Below are positions 19,182-28,379 of a DNA stretch of 64,000 bases, in pieces (within the stretch, counting starts at the first letter, position 1; each line of letters begins with the position of its first letter). This DNA comes from CAZELM01 sp964512995 (lineage in GTDB: Bacteria; CSSED10-310): assembly GCA_964512995.1 (NCBI GenBank), contig CAZELM010000002.1, positions 112,314-176,313 on the forward strand, written 5' to 3'. The position numbers and the translations under genes were made by a program. Under the pieces are notes generated by a model. It searched no databases. It saw only the letters and a program-made list of their open reading frames with translations, and was not told the origin of the DNA.

Positions 19182-19256
19182 GGTGAGTGAAGGGATTTGA
19201 ACCCTCGACCTCCTGATCCACAGTCAGGCGCTCTAACCAACTGAGCTACACTCACC
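19182..19256 (-). tRNA. tRNA-His (anticodon GTG)
   Basis: 75 nt including the encoded extra G(-1) opposite C73, the histidine identity pair. Anticodon loop CTGTGGA gives GUG. The D arm TAGCTCAGTTGG is standard. CCA is not encoded. Confidence 0.95.
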
Positions 19257-19315
19257 ATAATAATCTGAACCTACCGACCTGATATGTGGAATCTAAATTC
19301 CGCATTGAATCTGCT

Positions 19316-19389
<74 letters not shown>

Positions 19390-19421
19390 ATCACCAACAG
19401 GTCGCATCATTATCAATGGGT

Positions 19422-19495
<74 letters not shown>

Positions 19496-19533
19496 ATGCG
19501 TTCCGTATTAAACGGCTGCGCAAGCTTCATCTT

Positions 19534-20145
19534 TTACCATGATGTGTGATCGTTTAGCAATAGAAAATCTCGTATGTGTCGCAGTGCTTTTCCACGGTGA
19601 CTGATCCGATTCTTCACCTCCGGAGGCAATTCTCCGAAAGTACGATTCAACTCAGAAATCAAAAATACTGGATCATACCCAAATCCGCCACTCCCTCGAG
19701 GTTTATCCAATATGATCCCTTCTACAGTCTCTGAAACAGAGATAATCAATCGAGTTCCAATGGCCAAAACAACCGTGCACCTGAACCGTGCACTCCGAGC
19801 CTGATCCTGTACACCATGTAAACTCGTCAACAATCGGTCGATGCGCTCCGCATCATTCAGTCCTTCCCCGAAAAACCGGTTGGATTTGATACCTGGATTT
19901 CCATTCAATGCATCCACTTCCAGTCCGGAATCATCTCCCAGAGCCGGAAATCCGGTCCGTATGGAATAGGTCGATGCCTTCAGAAATGCATTATCCCGAT
20001 ATGTCTCTCCCGTTTCAGCAATCTCCTGGATATCCGGAAACTGGCTTCCCGATAAAAACGTCAGGTTCAGGCCAGCCATCAGGTCACAAATCTCAATGCA
20101 CTTTCCCCGATTCCGTGAAGCGATCACAATTGTTCTGCTGGTCAC
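19534..20145 (-). CDS. rdgB: XTP/dITP diphosphatase (RdgB/HAM1 family)
   Basis: 203 residues, typical. It removes non-canonical purine nucleoside triphosphates (ITP, XTP, dITP) by pyrophosphohydrolysis. Motifs: the N-terminal ASRNRGKCIEI (the usual T/S-x-N-x-x-K substrate loop), GDDSGLEVDALNGNPGI with the metal-binding acids, GSGGFGYDPVF, and a C-terminal SHRGKALRH. The start overlaps the rph stop by ATGA, so the pair is probably translationally coupled. The rph-rdgB pair is common in bacteria. The tRNA cluster follows on the same strand. Confidence 0.95.
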   Translation of the reverse strand: MTSRTIVIASRNRGKCIEICDLMAGLNLTFLSGSQFPDIQEIAETGETYRDNAFLKASTYSIRTGFPALGDDSGLEVDALNGNPGIKSNRFFGEGLNDAERIDRLLTSLHGVQDQARSARFRCTVVLAIGTRLIISVSETVEGIILDKPRGSGGFGYDPVFLISELNRTFGELPPEVKNRISHRGKALRHIRDFLLLNDHTSW

Positions 20146-20873
20146 TTTTTCAGGCAGTCTCCCTGTTCCAAAGCATGTTCCTGAATACTGAAAAGAGCTT
20201 CTAATCCGTTTTCCGCCAATGCAACCAGCGACAAAAATCGGTCCCGATCACGGGGACCTGATTCAGCCGTTCCCTGAATCTCAATCCAATGCTGACCAGG
20301 TGCTCCAACAAGATTCAGATCGATTTCCGCCATGGAATCTTCCTGATAACATAAGTCCAGGAATGCAGTTCCGTTCACAATACCCGCACTGACGGCGGCG
20401 ATCCAGGGGAATCGTAACAATCCGGGCGGGTACCCTTCCGGGTAAAGTTTTTGAAGAGCGATTCGAAGAGCGATCCAGGCTCCAGTGATAGCAGATGTCC
20501 GAGTTCCCCCATCTGCTTTCAGAACGTCGCAATCAATCTGAATAGTCCGGGGACCCAGCTTATTCAGATCAATCCCGGCACGGATACTTCTGCTGATCAA
20601 GCGTTGAATCTCGAATGTACGCCCATCAACACTCGGACGGCCATCTCGGGAAGATCGTGTCGTTCCTGCATGAGGGAGCATCGCATATTCTGCTGTAATC
20701 CATCCCTGATTTTCTGACCGGCAATGAGTGGGCACGCCATCTTTCATGGAAACATTACACAATACCGTCGTATTACCAAATGAAAGCAGAACAGAACCCA
20801 ATGCCCATGGAACAAAATCAAGATTTATCTTACATGGTCTCAGCTCATTCCATGCCCGTCCATCAGTTCTCAC
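20142..20873 (-). CDS. rph: Ribonuclease PH
   Basis: 243 residues, normal size. This phosphorolytic 3' exonuclease trims tRNA 3' ends. The N-terminus RTDGRAWNELRP is characteristic, with GNTTVLCNVS, EYAMLPHAGTTRSSRDGRPSV-type phosphate-binding residues, the ILKADGGTRTS-like segment (DVLKADGGTRTSAITGAW) and a C-terminal QGTAE motif. It overlaps both neighbours by 4 bp (ATGA). Because all five tRNAs in the window lack an encoded CCA, RNase PH trimming before CCA addition fits the local context. Confidence 0.96.
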   Translation of the reverse strand: MRTDGRAWNELRPCKINLDFVPWALGSVLLSFGNTTVLCNVSMKDGVPTHCRSENQGWITAEYAMLPHAGTTRSSRDGRPSVDGRTFEIQRLISRSIRAGIDLNKLGPRTIQIDCDVLKADGGTRTSAITGAWIALRIALQKLYPEGYPPGLLRFPWIAAVSAGIVNGTAFLDLCYQEDSMAEIDLNLVGAPGQHWIEIQGTAESGPRDRDRFLSLVALAENGLEALFSIQEHALEQGDCLKK

Positions 20874-21472
20874 GGTATCTCCTCTTTGACTCGAATCAAC
20901 CGAAATGGTCTGGATATATCAATATGCCCGGCAAATGTTTCATTTTCTTTATGATTGATCAATAACTGCACCGTTTGAATATCATCGAAATTGCTCTGAA
21001 TTGTTTGAATAATGGATTGTATGGCCGCCCATTCCGAATTGATGCCCCCCAGATTCACCGACTCTTCCTCAAACACAAAATCACAAAAGAGATTATTTTG
21101 CTTATCCTGATATACTCCTTCAATACGGGCGGTATCTGGAAAAACCGATCTTCCCTCTCGCTGCGGTCCTTTTATCAGTTCCTCCAGCGCTTTCTGTATT
21201 TCGTTATGCTCCGACTCGAATCCGCTGATCGTTCGCTGTTCGGTTGACCATCCCTCTCCGGCTAACAAAGGAAAATACAAGACGATATCCCGCTGAGTGA
21301 GACTGGATGACTGGAGCGTTCCGGCGGAAAGTTGATCAAACTGGAGCGGTGTCTTGTCATATTTCACCCATACAACGCCAACCAGTATGGCCATAAGGAA
21401 AAACGGTAGATAAAGCCAGACGCTGAATCTATTCTTCAATATTGTCTGATCGTTGTTCAAATCATGATTCAT
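20870..21472 (-). CDS. GerMN-domain protein, membrane anchored
   Basis: 200 residues. One membrane helix near the N-terminus (~residues 17-35, VWLYLPFFLMAILVGVVWV) is followed by an extracytoplasmic part. Residues ~65-195 match the GerMN (spore germination/sporulation) domain: DIVLYFPLLAGEGW, an E-x-x-x-A-L-E-E-L-I-x-G-P segment, TARIEGVYQDKQNNLFCDF, and a C-terminal strand ending in FAGHIDISRP. In non-sporulating bacteria GerMN proteins occur next to amidases and RNase PH, as here; the molecular role is unknown, probably peptidoglycan-linked. It is 4 bp after the amidase gene and overlaps rph by ATGA. Confidence 0.85.
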   Translation of the reverse strand: MNHDLNNDQTILKNRFSVWLYLPFFLMAILVGVVWVKYDKTPLQFDQLSAGTLQSSSLTQRDIVLYFPLLAGEGWSTEQRTISGFESEHNEIQKALEELIKGPQREGRSVFPDTARIEGVYQDKQNNLFCDFVFEEESVNLGGINSEWAAIQSIIQTIQSNFDDIQTVQLLINHKENETFAGHIDISRPFRLIRVKEEIP

Positions 21473-21476
21473 TTTC

Positions 21477-22601
21477 TCAACTCATCACCAAGCATGCTTT
21501 GATCCCATCGAACAAGGCTTCGATAACTCGACCCAGACCAGCATCTTCATCCAGTGTCACATTCCCGTAAAAAGCTGCGGACCATGAAAATTCCACAAGA
21601 AATCCTGGTATGGATAATCCTTTTAATACCTTCAGATCTGCCCATTTTCGCTCCCATGTTGAATTTTGTGAGGCTTTCAGCATCGCATCTCCCATTCGAT
21701 CGATCATCGAAGAGACAATGGCAGCGGTTTGGGGAGAAACATCATCCCACAAATAAATAGCCCGATCGAGTTCAGATTGATTGTTTGAACTTCCACTCCA
21801 ATAAATTTCCCATTTATCATCTCCCAGATCTTCCGGGGGAGAGATATGGATGCTGATAAACAGATCAGCCTGAGATTGGTTTCCCGTCACTACTCGATCG
21901 ATTGAAGTAACATCATAATCACCGGATCGAGTAAGTATCACTCTCGCTCCCAGACGATCTTCCACGATACGAGCCAATCGTTCGACGAGTTTTAATGTAA
22001 TGTCTTTTTCCAGACTGTTAGTTGGAGAACGGCAGCCAGTATCTTTCCCGCCATGACCTGGATCCAGAACCAGTATCAATTGCCGGTCAATCGTTTCAGT
22101 TTCAGAACCTGGCTGCTCGGGTGAACTTCCGATTGTTCGAAGACTCATATTGGATGCATCCCAGGTGAGATCACCCTCCCACAGGGGATCAACAATCTTT
22201 GAAAACAATTCAAACGGAACCCACAAGCCTGATTCATCCTGAAACACAGGCCATGCCAATGACAAAAATCTACCGTCGATCATAATACCCTTGACACCAT
22301 CGCCTAATCGTATCTGGTGATCTCTGAAATGAATATCTGCAATGCCGGTTATAAAATCCCATTCCCACGTTAACTTCAAGGCAGCAACCCACCCGGATAC
22401 GGACAGGTAACGCTGCCCATCCCGCATCTTTACCTCGATCGCTGATTTGGTCTGATTTCCGGTATCTGAAACTGTGATATACTCCACAGAAGCAGCCCTT
22501 GAAAAGGAACACACAATGACACATATCCATAGAAGAAAACGAATCCAGCAGCAGCGGATATTATCTAGTGGAATGTGGCAAGGCATCTTGGTGGAACCCA
22601 T
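21477..22601 (-). CDS. N-acetylmuramoyl-L-alanine amidase (Amidase_3), secreted
   Basis: 374 residues from ATG 22601, which follows AAGGAG by 7 bp; an 18-codon upstream extension lacks an SD. A signal peptide or anchor lies near residues 17-40. Residues ~55-160 resemble a copper-amine-oxidase-N-like or AMIN-type wall-binding domain. The zinc amidase domain (~175-372) has LDPGHGGKDTGC with the first His ligand, Glu in SLEKDITLK, TRSGDYDVTSIDR, a histidine in LFISIHIS and a late Glu in FLVEFSWSA. It should cut the MurNAc-L-Ala bond in the periplasm. SIHIS replaces the common SIHANA. It is first gene of the amidase-GerMN-rph-rdgB operon. Confidence 0.88.
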   Translation of the reverse strand: MGSTKMPCHIPLDNIRCCWIRFLLWICVIVCSFSRAASVEYITVSDTGNQTKSAIEVKMRDGQRYLSVSGWVAALKLTWEWDFITGIADIHFRDHQIRLGDGVKGIMIDGRFLSLAWPVFQDESGLWVPFELFSKIVDPLWEGDLTWDASNMSLRTIGSSPEQPGSETETIDRQLILVLDPGHGGKDTGCRSPTNSLEKDITLKLVERLARIVEDRLGARVILTRSGDYDVTSIDRVVTGNQSQADLFISIHISPPEDLGDDKWEIYWSGSSNNQSELDRAIYLWDDVSPQTAAIVSSMIDRMGDAMLKASQNSTWERKWADLKVLKGLSIPGFLVEFSWSAAFYGNVTLDEDAGLGRVIEALFDGIKACLVMS

Positions 22602-22708
22602 GAAAACATCTCCTTTCAATGACCTCCATTCTGGTTCTGAAAGGTCTTTTCTCATTTTTGGAGATTACCACAGACAGTGAACGATTGAAATTCGGTATTG
22701 ATTGAAAG

Positions 22709-24931
22709 ATGAAATCCCGGTCATTCGAGAATAACGCCTCCCATTCACTCTGTCTGTGTGCGTGGACTATTGGATTCTCAACGTTGGGGCTTCAAATTCT
22801 GGTTATACGGGAGATCCTGGCCGCATCCCATGGGAATGAACTCAATCTGGGTATTCTGCTCACCTGTTGGCTGTTCTGGAGTGGTCTTGGGAGTATTGTC
22901 GGGCGATCGATCTGGTCCAATCTGACCCAATGCCACATGCTCTGGCTGCTGATGGCACTTGCATTATTGATAACTCCCACGGTATTGACCATGAAAGCAA
23001 CCCGTATCCTGATTGGATTGACACCCGGCGAACTCCCAAGTAACAACTCAATATTTTTATCTTCGATTATGATCCTTTCTGGATTTTGTTTCATGGGAGG
23101 TATGGCATTCGCGCTTGGTTCTCGATTGAGCCTGCAAGGGGGCTGGAAGAGAAATGGTCCTTCCAGATTCTATGCATGGGAAGCATCAGGAGCGCTTTGT
23201 GCCGCCATTTTGTTGAGAGTAATGGCAACGAGACATCTGGATCTGAGCATCTACCTTGGCATCATCACACTCCCGCTCCTCATCACCATACGCGATTTCA
23301 CTCCTTCTGTATCCAGAATCCGAATCATCATCATATCGATCCTGTTGCTGTTGCCGATATATAAATCCATGGAGTGGAACCAACGGATTGAGACTGCATC
23401 CTGGCCCGGCTATACCTTAATCGATAGCCAGGATACACCACATGGGCGTGTTCAACTTCTGGAGAAAGATCAGGAAATCTCCCTTTTCGTCAACCATGCA
23501 TTGGTGGGCACATCGACCATCACAAGCAATGCAGAAGAGGCGGTTCACATCCCCATGGCCATCCATCCCGATCCACACCACATACTTGTTCTGGAAGGCG
23601 GATATTCTGGCATCCTCGCGGAACTGCAAAAATATCCGGAAATCAACATTACGGCAGCTCTACTCAATGAATGGCCCCTGAAAATCCTCTCCCGCTATCC
23701 CGAATCCAATATAACTGCAGGATTTTTCAGCCCTGCTATCCACTTGATATGGATGGATGCTCGAAAATTCGTAGAAATGAGCCATTTACGTTCATACGAT
23801 GTCGTAATTTCCTGCGCTCCCGAACCAGCATCCATCGGAGCTTCCCGGTTCTATACTCTTGAATTTTTCCAGGATGTTCAGCGCATACTCACAGAAGACG
23901 GTATTTTCAGTATGCGGTTACAATCGTCGGACAATTTTCTCAGCCCCTGCCAGCAACAGTATCTGAAAATCGCTTTGACTACATTGCGACGTGCATTTGG
24001 GCCGGATGGGGTTCGGATATTGCCCGGAGATACCGCTGACATCATTGCCTCGCCCAACACGGATCTTCTCAAAACTATCTCTGCCGATCTCATCCTGGAA
24101 CGTCTGTCCGAACGGAATATTCAATCATCTTACGTGAGTGCTGCCTATCTTCCGTATCGTCTCATACCATCAAAGATGAAAACGATCGAGGAGCAGTTCG
24201 ATTCAGAGCCGTCAGTCGTGACAACCGATCAGTATCCACATATTTTCCCAGCATTTTTACGCTTATGGGAGTCCCAGTTCGATCGCTCATTTTCATGGTT
24301 GCCTGAACTCCCTCGAATTCGGATATTCCAACTGACCACCACTCTGCTCCTTCTATGGAATATCTTATTGTTCATCGTACGTCGGAATGATCTGTTGCCG
24401 ATTCAGGGCTGTGTCACTGCGGTCGGATGTACTCAATTGATCATCGAGATCATTCTCATTTTTTTGCTTCAGGTGACTTCGGGAGCGGCTTTTTTAAAAT
24501 CCGGAGTCCTGATTGGATTGTTTTCTTCGGGATTGGCAGCCGGAAGCATCATCGGGAACCGAGCATGGAACAATCAGTCCTTGACCCGAAACACGATCCT
24601 TTTCAATCAATTGACGATTGCGGCACTCGTGTCACTCATTGGATTACCCCAGATGACATCATGGGACGGCCATGAACTGCTCTGGGATATGCTGTCGTTT
24701 GTCATCGCATTTTTCGGCGGGACGCATTTTGTTTTATGCAGCCAGCTTTATCCGGAAAAAACCGCGGCATTGTATGGATTGGATCTCGTCGGGTCCGCGA
24801 TGGGAGCTTTTTTCATTTCGACCGTTCTGCTTCCGAATTTAAGCATCCCGGATATTCTGATCCTGTTATTTATGGTATTAGTTGGAACAGCGATCCCATT
24901 ACGGTTCAGTGGAGCAAGTAGAAGCGGGTGA
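22709..24931 (+). CDS. Spermidine-synthase-like membrane protein, probably not a true synthase
   Basis: 740 residues. About six helices (residues 12-225) precede a SAM-type Rossmann domain (~230-430) similar to polyamine aminopropyltransferases: DTPHGRVQLLE, then HHILVLEGGYSGILAELQKY at the nucleotide site, then ASRFYTLEFFQDVQRILTEDGI. Seven or so helices follow (~530-735). This fused MFS-spermidine-synthase layout is common among uncharacterised membrane proteins. The usual GGGDGG loop is LEGGYSG and the catalytic Asp of the D-x-x-D-P region is replaced by SCAPEP, so aminopropyl transfer is unlikely. The gene is divergent from the amidase operon; murF follows after 102 bp. Confidence 0.8.
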   Translation: MKSRSFENNASHSLCLCAWTIGFSTLGLQILVIREILAASHGNELNLGILLTCWLFWSGLGSIVGRSIWSNLTQCHMLWLLMALALLITPTVLTMKATRILIGLTPGELPSNNSIFLSSIMILSGFCFMGGMAFALGSRLSLQGGWKRNGPSRFYAWEASGALCAAILLRVMATRHLDLSIYLGIITLPLLITIRDFTPSVSRIRIIIISILLLLPIYKSMEWNQRIETASWPGYTLIDSQDTPHGRVQLLEKDQEISLFVNHALVGTSTITSNAEEAVHIPMAIHPDPHHILVLEGGYSGILAELQKYPEINITAALLNEWPLKILSRYPESNITAGFFSPAIHLIWMDARKFVEMSHLRSYDVVISCAPEPASIGASRFYTLEFFQDVQRILTEDGIFSMRLQSSDNFLSPCQQQYLKIALTTLRRAFGPDGVRILPGDTADIIASPNTDLLKTISADLILERLSERNIQSSYVSAAYLPYRLIPSKMKTIEEQFDSEPSVVTTDQYPHIFPAFLRLWESQFDRSFSWLPELPRIRIFQLTTTLLLLWNILLFIVRRNDLLPIQGCVTAVGCTQLIIEIILIFLLQVTSGAAFLKSGVLIGLFSSGLAAGSIIGNRAWNNQSLTRNTILFNQLTIAALVSLIGLPQMTSWDGHELLWDMLSFVIAFFGGTHFVLCSQLYPEKTAALYGLDLVGSAMGAFFISTVLLPNLSIPDILILLFMVLVGTAIPLRFSGASRSG

Positions 24932-25033
24932 TGCGGCTATCCCCAACAATGACATCCCGCGGCTGAACGACAGATAATGTCTTGGTTTCTGCATGGCTTT
25001 GTTCTTGAAACATCGAATACAAGGGGGTAAATC

Positions 25034-26401
25034 ATGAATCGATTAACAGTCAGGGAGATGGCGGATGTGATAAATGGAGATTTGACGGACGCAGGGACAC
25101 AAACCTGTACCGGAATCTCCATTGATACCCGCACCTTGCAGGAAGGAGATGCATACTTTGCTTTGGCGGGTGAACGATTTGACGGCCATGCGTTTGTTTC
25201 TCAAGCCATTGCCAAAAAAGCTTCGGTGTCGGTGTTACGACGCTCTTTCGCACGGCCTGATGCGCCGTGTATCCTTGTAGATGATCCCCTGGATGCGCTC
25301 CAGCGCCTGGCCGCCTGGTACCGTCTCCGATTCAAGATACCCGTGATCGCTATTACCGGAAGTCATGGAAAAACAACAACCAAAGACCTGGTCACGGGTA
25401 TATTGCGAACCCGGTATTCCGTTCATGCAACCCATGAAAATCTCAATGGATTGATTGGTGTGCCGATGACGATCCTTGGGCTTCAATCCCATCATGAATT
25501 TCTGGTAATTGAAGTGGGCATTTCGAAGCCAGGAGAAATGGATCGAATGGCGGCCATCGTAAAACCAACTGTTGCAATCCTGACCTGCATCGCTCCCGCG
25601 CACACCGAATATCTCATCTCTCCTGCTCAGATCGCAGCAGAAAAGAGCAAGCTATTCTCGTTTCTGTTCGAGGGTGGGATGCGCGTTCTCAATGCTCATG
25701 ATCCTCTGGCTGTTCAATATCAAAATACCCGATCCCTCACGTTTGGATTTGATGTGGGGGATGTGCGTGGGGAAGTCCTTGAACTCCATGAAGACCGATC
25801 GATCTTTGCCGTTACTGCTCCGCATCGAAGCCGGGAAGTCTATGCTCTGCCGCTCCCAGGAACACATAATGTCTTGAATGCATTGGCAGCACTGAGCGCC
25901 ATAGCACCTTATTGCATCAGTCGGGACGATATCCAGAAAGGATTCGACAATGTCGTTCTGGCCCCCCATCGGAGTAATGTTCTGAAAATCGGAGGATATA
26001 CGATTATCGACGACACCTATAATGCAGCGCCGATCTCCATGAAATGCAGCATTGAAATGTTATCAGCCATTCGAAACCAGGGGCGAGCGGTTGCAGTATT
26101 GGGTGATATGCTGGAATTGGGGAGTTACTCGGTCACGGCTCACCGGAATCTTGGAACACAGATCGCAAACGTGCGAATCGATCTACTGATCTGTTTTGGC
26201 CAGGCCATCGAAGAGACTTACCGTCAGGCGGTCACAGGCGGAGTTGAAGCGTATTACTATCCCAATGCCGGAAATGCAAAAGATCAGCTCCTGTCCCGCA
26301 TGAAAAAAGGAGATACTATTCTGGTCAAGGCGTCCCGATCAATGCATGCAGATCAGATTGTTAAGGAGTTACTCGAGAAACTCCAGATAATCTATTTTTA
26401 A
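25034..26401 (+). CDS. murF: UDP-N-acetylmuramoyl-tripeptide--D-alanyl-D-alanine ligase
   Basis: 455 residues, normal for MurF. It adds D-Ala-D-Ala to the UDP-MurNAc-tripeptide in the cytoplasm. The N-terminal domain has GISIDTRTLQEGDAYFALAG (uracil-side binding pattern). The ATP site is ITGSHGKTTTKDL (P-loop), followed by HENLNGLIGVP and EVGISKPGEMDRMA. The C-terminal domain begins near IDDTYNAAPISM and ends with ILVKASRSMHADQIV, the MurF-type SRxM ending. ATG follows GGGGG. No other mur or division gene is adjacent; the MurC-like gene lies 31 kb away. Confidence 0.96.
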   Translation: MNRLTVREMADVINGDLTDAGTQTCTGISIDTRTLQEGDAYFALAGERFDGHAFVSQAIAKKASVSVLRRSFARPDAPCILVDDPLDALQRLAAWYRLRFKIPVIAITGSHGKTTTKDLVTGILRTRYSVHATHENLNGLIGVPMTILGLQSHHEFLVIEVGISKPGEMDRMAAIVKPTVAILTCIAPAHTEYLISPAQIAAEKSKLFSFLFEGGMRVLNAHDPLAVQYQNTRSLTFGFDVGDVRGEVLELHEDRSIFAVTAPHRSREVYALPLPGTHNVLNALAALSAIAPYCISRDDIQKGFDNVVLAPHRSNVLKIGGYTIIDDTYNAAPISMKCSIEMLSAIRNQGRAVAVLGDMLELGSYSVTAHRNLGTQIANVRIDLLICFGQAIEETYRQAVTGGVEAYYYPNAGNAKDQLLSRMKKGDTILVKASRSMHADQIVKELLEKLQIIYF

Positions 26402-26414
26402 TTGCATCCCAATA

Positions 26415-27284
26415 CTATTCCTCCGTTTCTGCAGGTCCGACAGATTCTGCAGATTCAACGGAATCACTCATGGGATCATCCTCTTTCGTTGATTTGGTCA
26501 ATTCTGAAACATCAAACTCCCGAAGATCCCCTTCTTCAATCTCAACTAATGCACGGTTACGAAGAACATTCAATTGGCGCACCCGGCCTTCTCCCTTGGG
26601 TGTCATGACGCGTTTACCGATTCGAGGCATCTTTTTGATCTCTTCTGAGTAGTGATCGTGTTCATATTGCAGGCAGCACATCAAACGGCCACACACACCT
26701 GAAATTTTTGTCGGGATCAGGCTCAGTCCCTGATCTTTGGCCATCTTTATTGAGACCGGATGAAATTCGCGAAGGAAACACACACAACACAGTGAACAAC
26801 CACAAATTCCGATTCCACCAAGAATTCTGGCTTCATCACGTATCCCAATCTGCTTCATCTCTATCCGAGTTTTAAAATGATGCGCCAGATCCCGCACCAG
26901 CTCGCGAAAATCAACACGGCCATCCGCCGTAAACATGAACAATGCTTTTGACCGGTCGAAAGCAAATATGACCTTTACGAGTTTCATCGATAATGCACGG
27001 GCTGTTATTCGCTCGAGACAGAACGTGTAACCGGTTTTCTCCAGTTCTTCGAGTTTGGACAAGTGTTCCCAGTCCGCTTCCGATGTTTTTCGAATAACAT
27101 TCGGAAGAGTCTCCTCCAGAAATCGCTTTTTCATGACGCGAGGCGTTGAAACGATTTTCCCAATCTGAATGCCGATCGATGATTCCGCTAAACAATACTC
27201 CCCGACAGCCAGAGGGATCCGTTGTGTATTATATCGTTGTGAAAAGATTTCTCCCTTTATCAAAACATCCGTAATTTCAATCAT
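26415..27284 (-). CDS. PSP1/YaaT-family protein
   Basis: 289 residues. Residues ~20-235 match the PSP1 domain of Bacillus YaaT (RicT): LVKVIFAFDRSKALFMFTAD, REFHPVSIKMAKDQGLSL, and a cysteine cluster in GGIGICGCSLCCVCFL with later CGRLMCCLQYEHDHY. YaaT with YlbF and YmcA forms an Fe-S-binding complex that affects RNA processing in Bacillus; the Cys set here is consistent with Fe-S binding. The last ~50 residues are acidic and Ser/Glu-rich. It overlaps tmk by ATGA, as in the tmk-(holB)-yaaT order of other bacteria, but holB is missing. The role in this organism is inferred. Confidence 0.88.
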   Translation of the reverse strand: MIEITDVLIKGEIFSQRYNTQRIPLAVGEYCLAESSIGIQIGKIVSTPRVMKKRFLEETLPNVIRKTSEADWEHLSKLEELEKTGYTFCLERITARALSMKLVKVIFAFDRSKALFMFTADGRVDFRELVRDLAHHFKTRIEMKQIGIRDEARILGGIGICGCSLCCVCFLREFHPVSIKMAKDQGLSLIPTKISGVCGRLMCCLQYEHDHYSEEIKKMPRIGKRVMTPKGEGRVRQLNVLRNRALVEIEEGDLREFDVSELTKSTKEDDPMSDSVESAESVGPAETEE

Positions 27285-27961
27285 TCTGAATCAGTCCGCC
27301 GTAAAAGGTATCGGTTGAGGCGGGTTGTGATCAAATGCCAGATCGATTCCGCAACCGCCTCGATCGATTCTTCTCCACTGAGAATTGTAAATCGATCCGG
27401 ATATTGCCTGGCCATCTCCCGATAAGCCATCCTGACTTTTTTATGAAATGCCAAACTTTCGCTTTCAAATCGGCCTTCTGAATCAAACATGTCCTGTTGT
27501 TTCAATCGCGACCGCGATCGCTGAAGGCTCACAATCTCGTCCGAATCCAGAACAATGGTATGGTCAGGATAAAGCCCTTTCGTCGCCCGATCATTCAGTT
27601 CCCGGATAAATTCCAAAGACAATCCCCGACCAAATCCCTGATATGCGATAGAGGAATCTGCATAGCGGTCGCATATCACTATTTTCCCGTCTTCGAGAGC
27701 CGGTAAGATGATTTCTTTGACATGCTGCGTTCTGTCCGCCTCCAACAGAAACAATTCTGTTAATGGTTCCAGTTCCGTATCACAGCGACTCAGGAGAATC
27801 TCTCTGATTTTCTGACCGAAACATCCATCTCCAGGCTCTCTTGTGAGAACGACATCATGTCCTGATTCCGTCAAACGCTTCTGCAGAATCCGTATCTGAG
27901 TGGACTTCCCGGATCCTTCTATCCCTTCAAAACTAAAAAATAATCCTCGTCTTTTATTCAT
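27281..27961 (-). CDS. tmk: Thymidylate kinase
   Basis: 226 residues from ATG 27961, which is preceded by GAGGGCGAA; a TTG 18 codons upstream (28015) is less likely. It phosphorylates dTMP to dTDP. P-loop FEGIEGSGKSTQ (11-22), TREPGDG with the DRx-type base, CDRYADSSIAYQGFGRGL with the dTMP-binding residues, and TIVLDSD. A flexible lid with several Arg residues (SLQRSRSRLKQQD) follows. The PSP1/YaaT gene follows with a 4-bp overlap. Confidence 0.95.
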   Translation of the reverse strand: MNKRRGLFFSFEGIEGSGKSTQIRILQKRLTESGHDVVLTREPGDGCFGQKIREILLSRCDTELEPLTELFLLEADRTQHVKEIILPALEDGKIVICDRYADSSIAYQGFGRGLSLEFIRELNDRATKGLYPDHTIVLDSDEIVSLQRSRSRLKQQDMFDSEGRFESESLAFHKKVRMAYREMARQYPDRFTILSGEESIEAVAESIWHLITTRLNRYLLRRTDSE

Positions 27962-28015
27962 TTCGCCCTCACGATCTTCTGCATCCAACCTATCAAAGCT
28001 TGTATCAGTGGTCAA

Positions 28016-28379
28016 TGTCTGAAAGTCCGGGATAGTATCAATTCCTCATGCTGGAGGGAGCGATTCAGGTGGTCAACGAAGATGACTGGTTTTCGCGTAA
28101 GAATCCAAACCTCCCATTTATCGAACTGGAAGGCGAATGGGAATTTGGGCTCTGGCAACGAAAAAGGGTTTCCGGATCATTTCAGGCTCGACGGGTAATG
28201 CAACAACCCTGGACGAAAGTACACTTGTCAAAACCAGATGGTTTATGGATAACCTTGCTTCATTTTCAGATTGCCATTACTGCATTATTCAGATAAAAAT
28301 AGAAAAATAGAGGAACTTCCACCGGCGATGCATGGTATAATTCCCAGCGTAACATGGACATTTGTTTAAGGAGAACGAT
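28016..28379. other. Divergent intergenic region between tmk and lon
   Basis: 364 bp between the tmk start and the lon start. A short open frame (28048-28296) lacks a ribosome-binding site and any recognisable domain, and I do not call it a gene. The only clear signals are the lon promoter and SD near the right end. I see no CIRCE (TTAGCACTC) or HAIR (CTTGAGT...ACTCAAG) operator. Confidence 0.6.
28312..28341 (+). promoter_or_regulatory. Promoter of lon
   Basis: A perfect TATAAT (28336-28341) lies 38 bp before the lon ATG. Sixteen bases upstream of it is GGAACTTC (28312-28319), which is not a sigma-70 TTGACA box but matches the -35 class of stress ECF sigma factors such as sigma-E. Whether it is used this way is untested. 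Confidence 0.5.

Noticed and set aside
22709..24931. Annotation as spermidine synthase (speE)
   Set aside because: Catalytic acid residues are missing and the protein is flanked by membrane helices.
28048..28296. 82-codon open frame upstream of lon
   Set aside because: No ribosome-binding site, no recognisable domain, and it lies in the lon promoter region.
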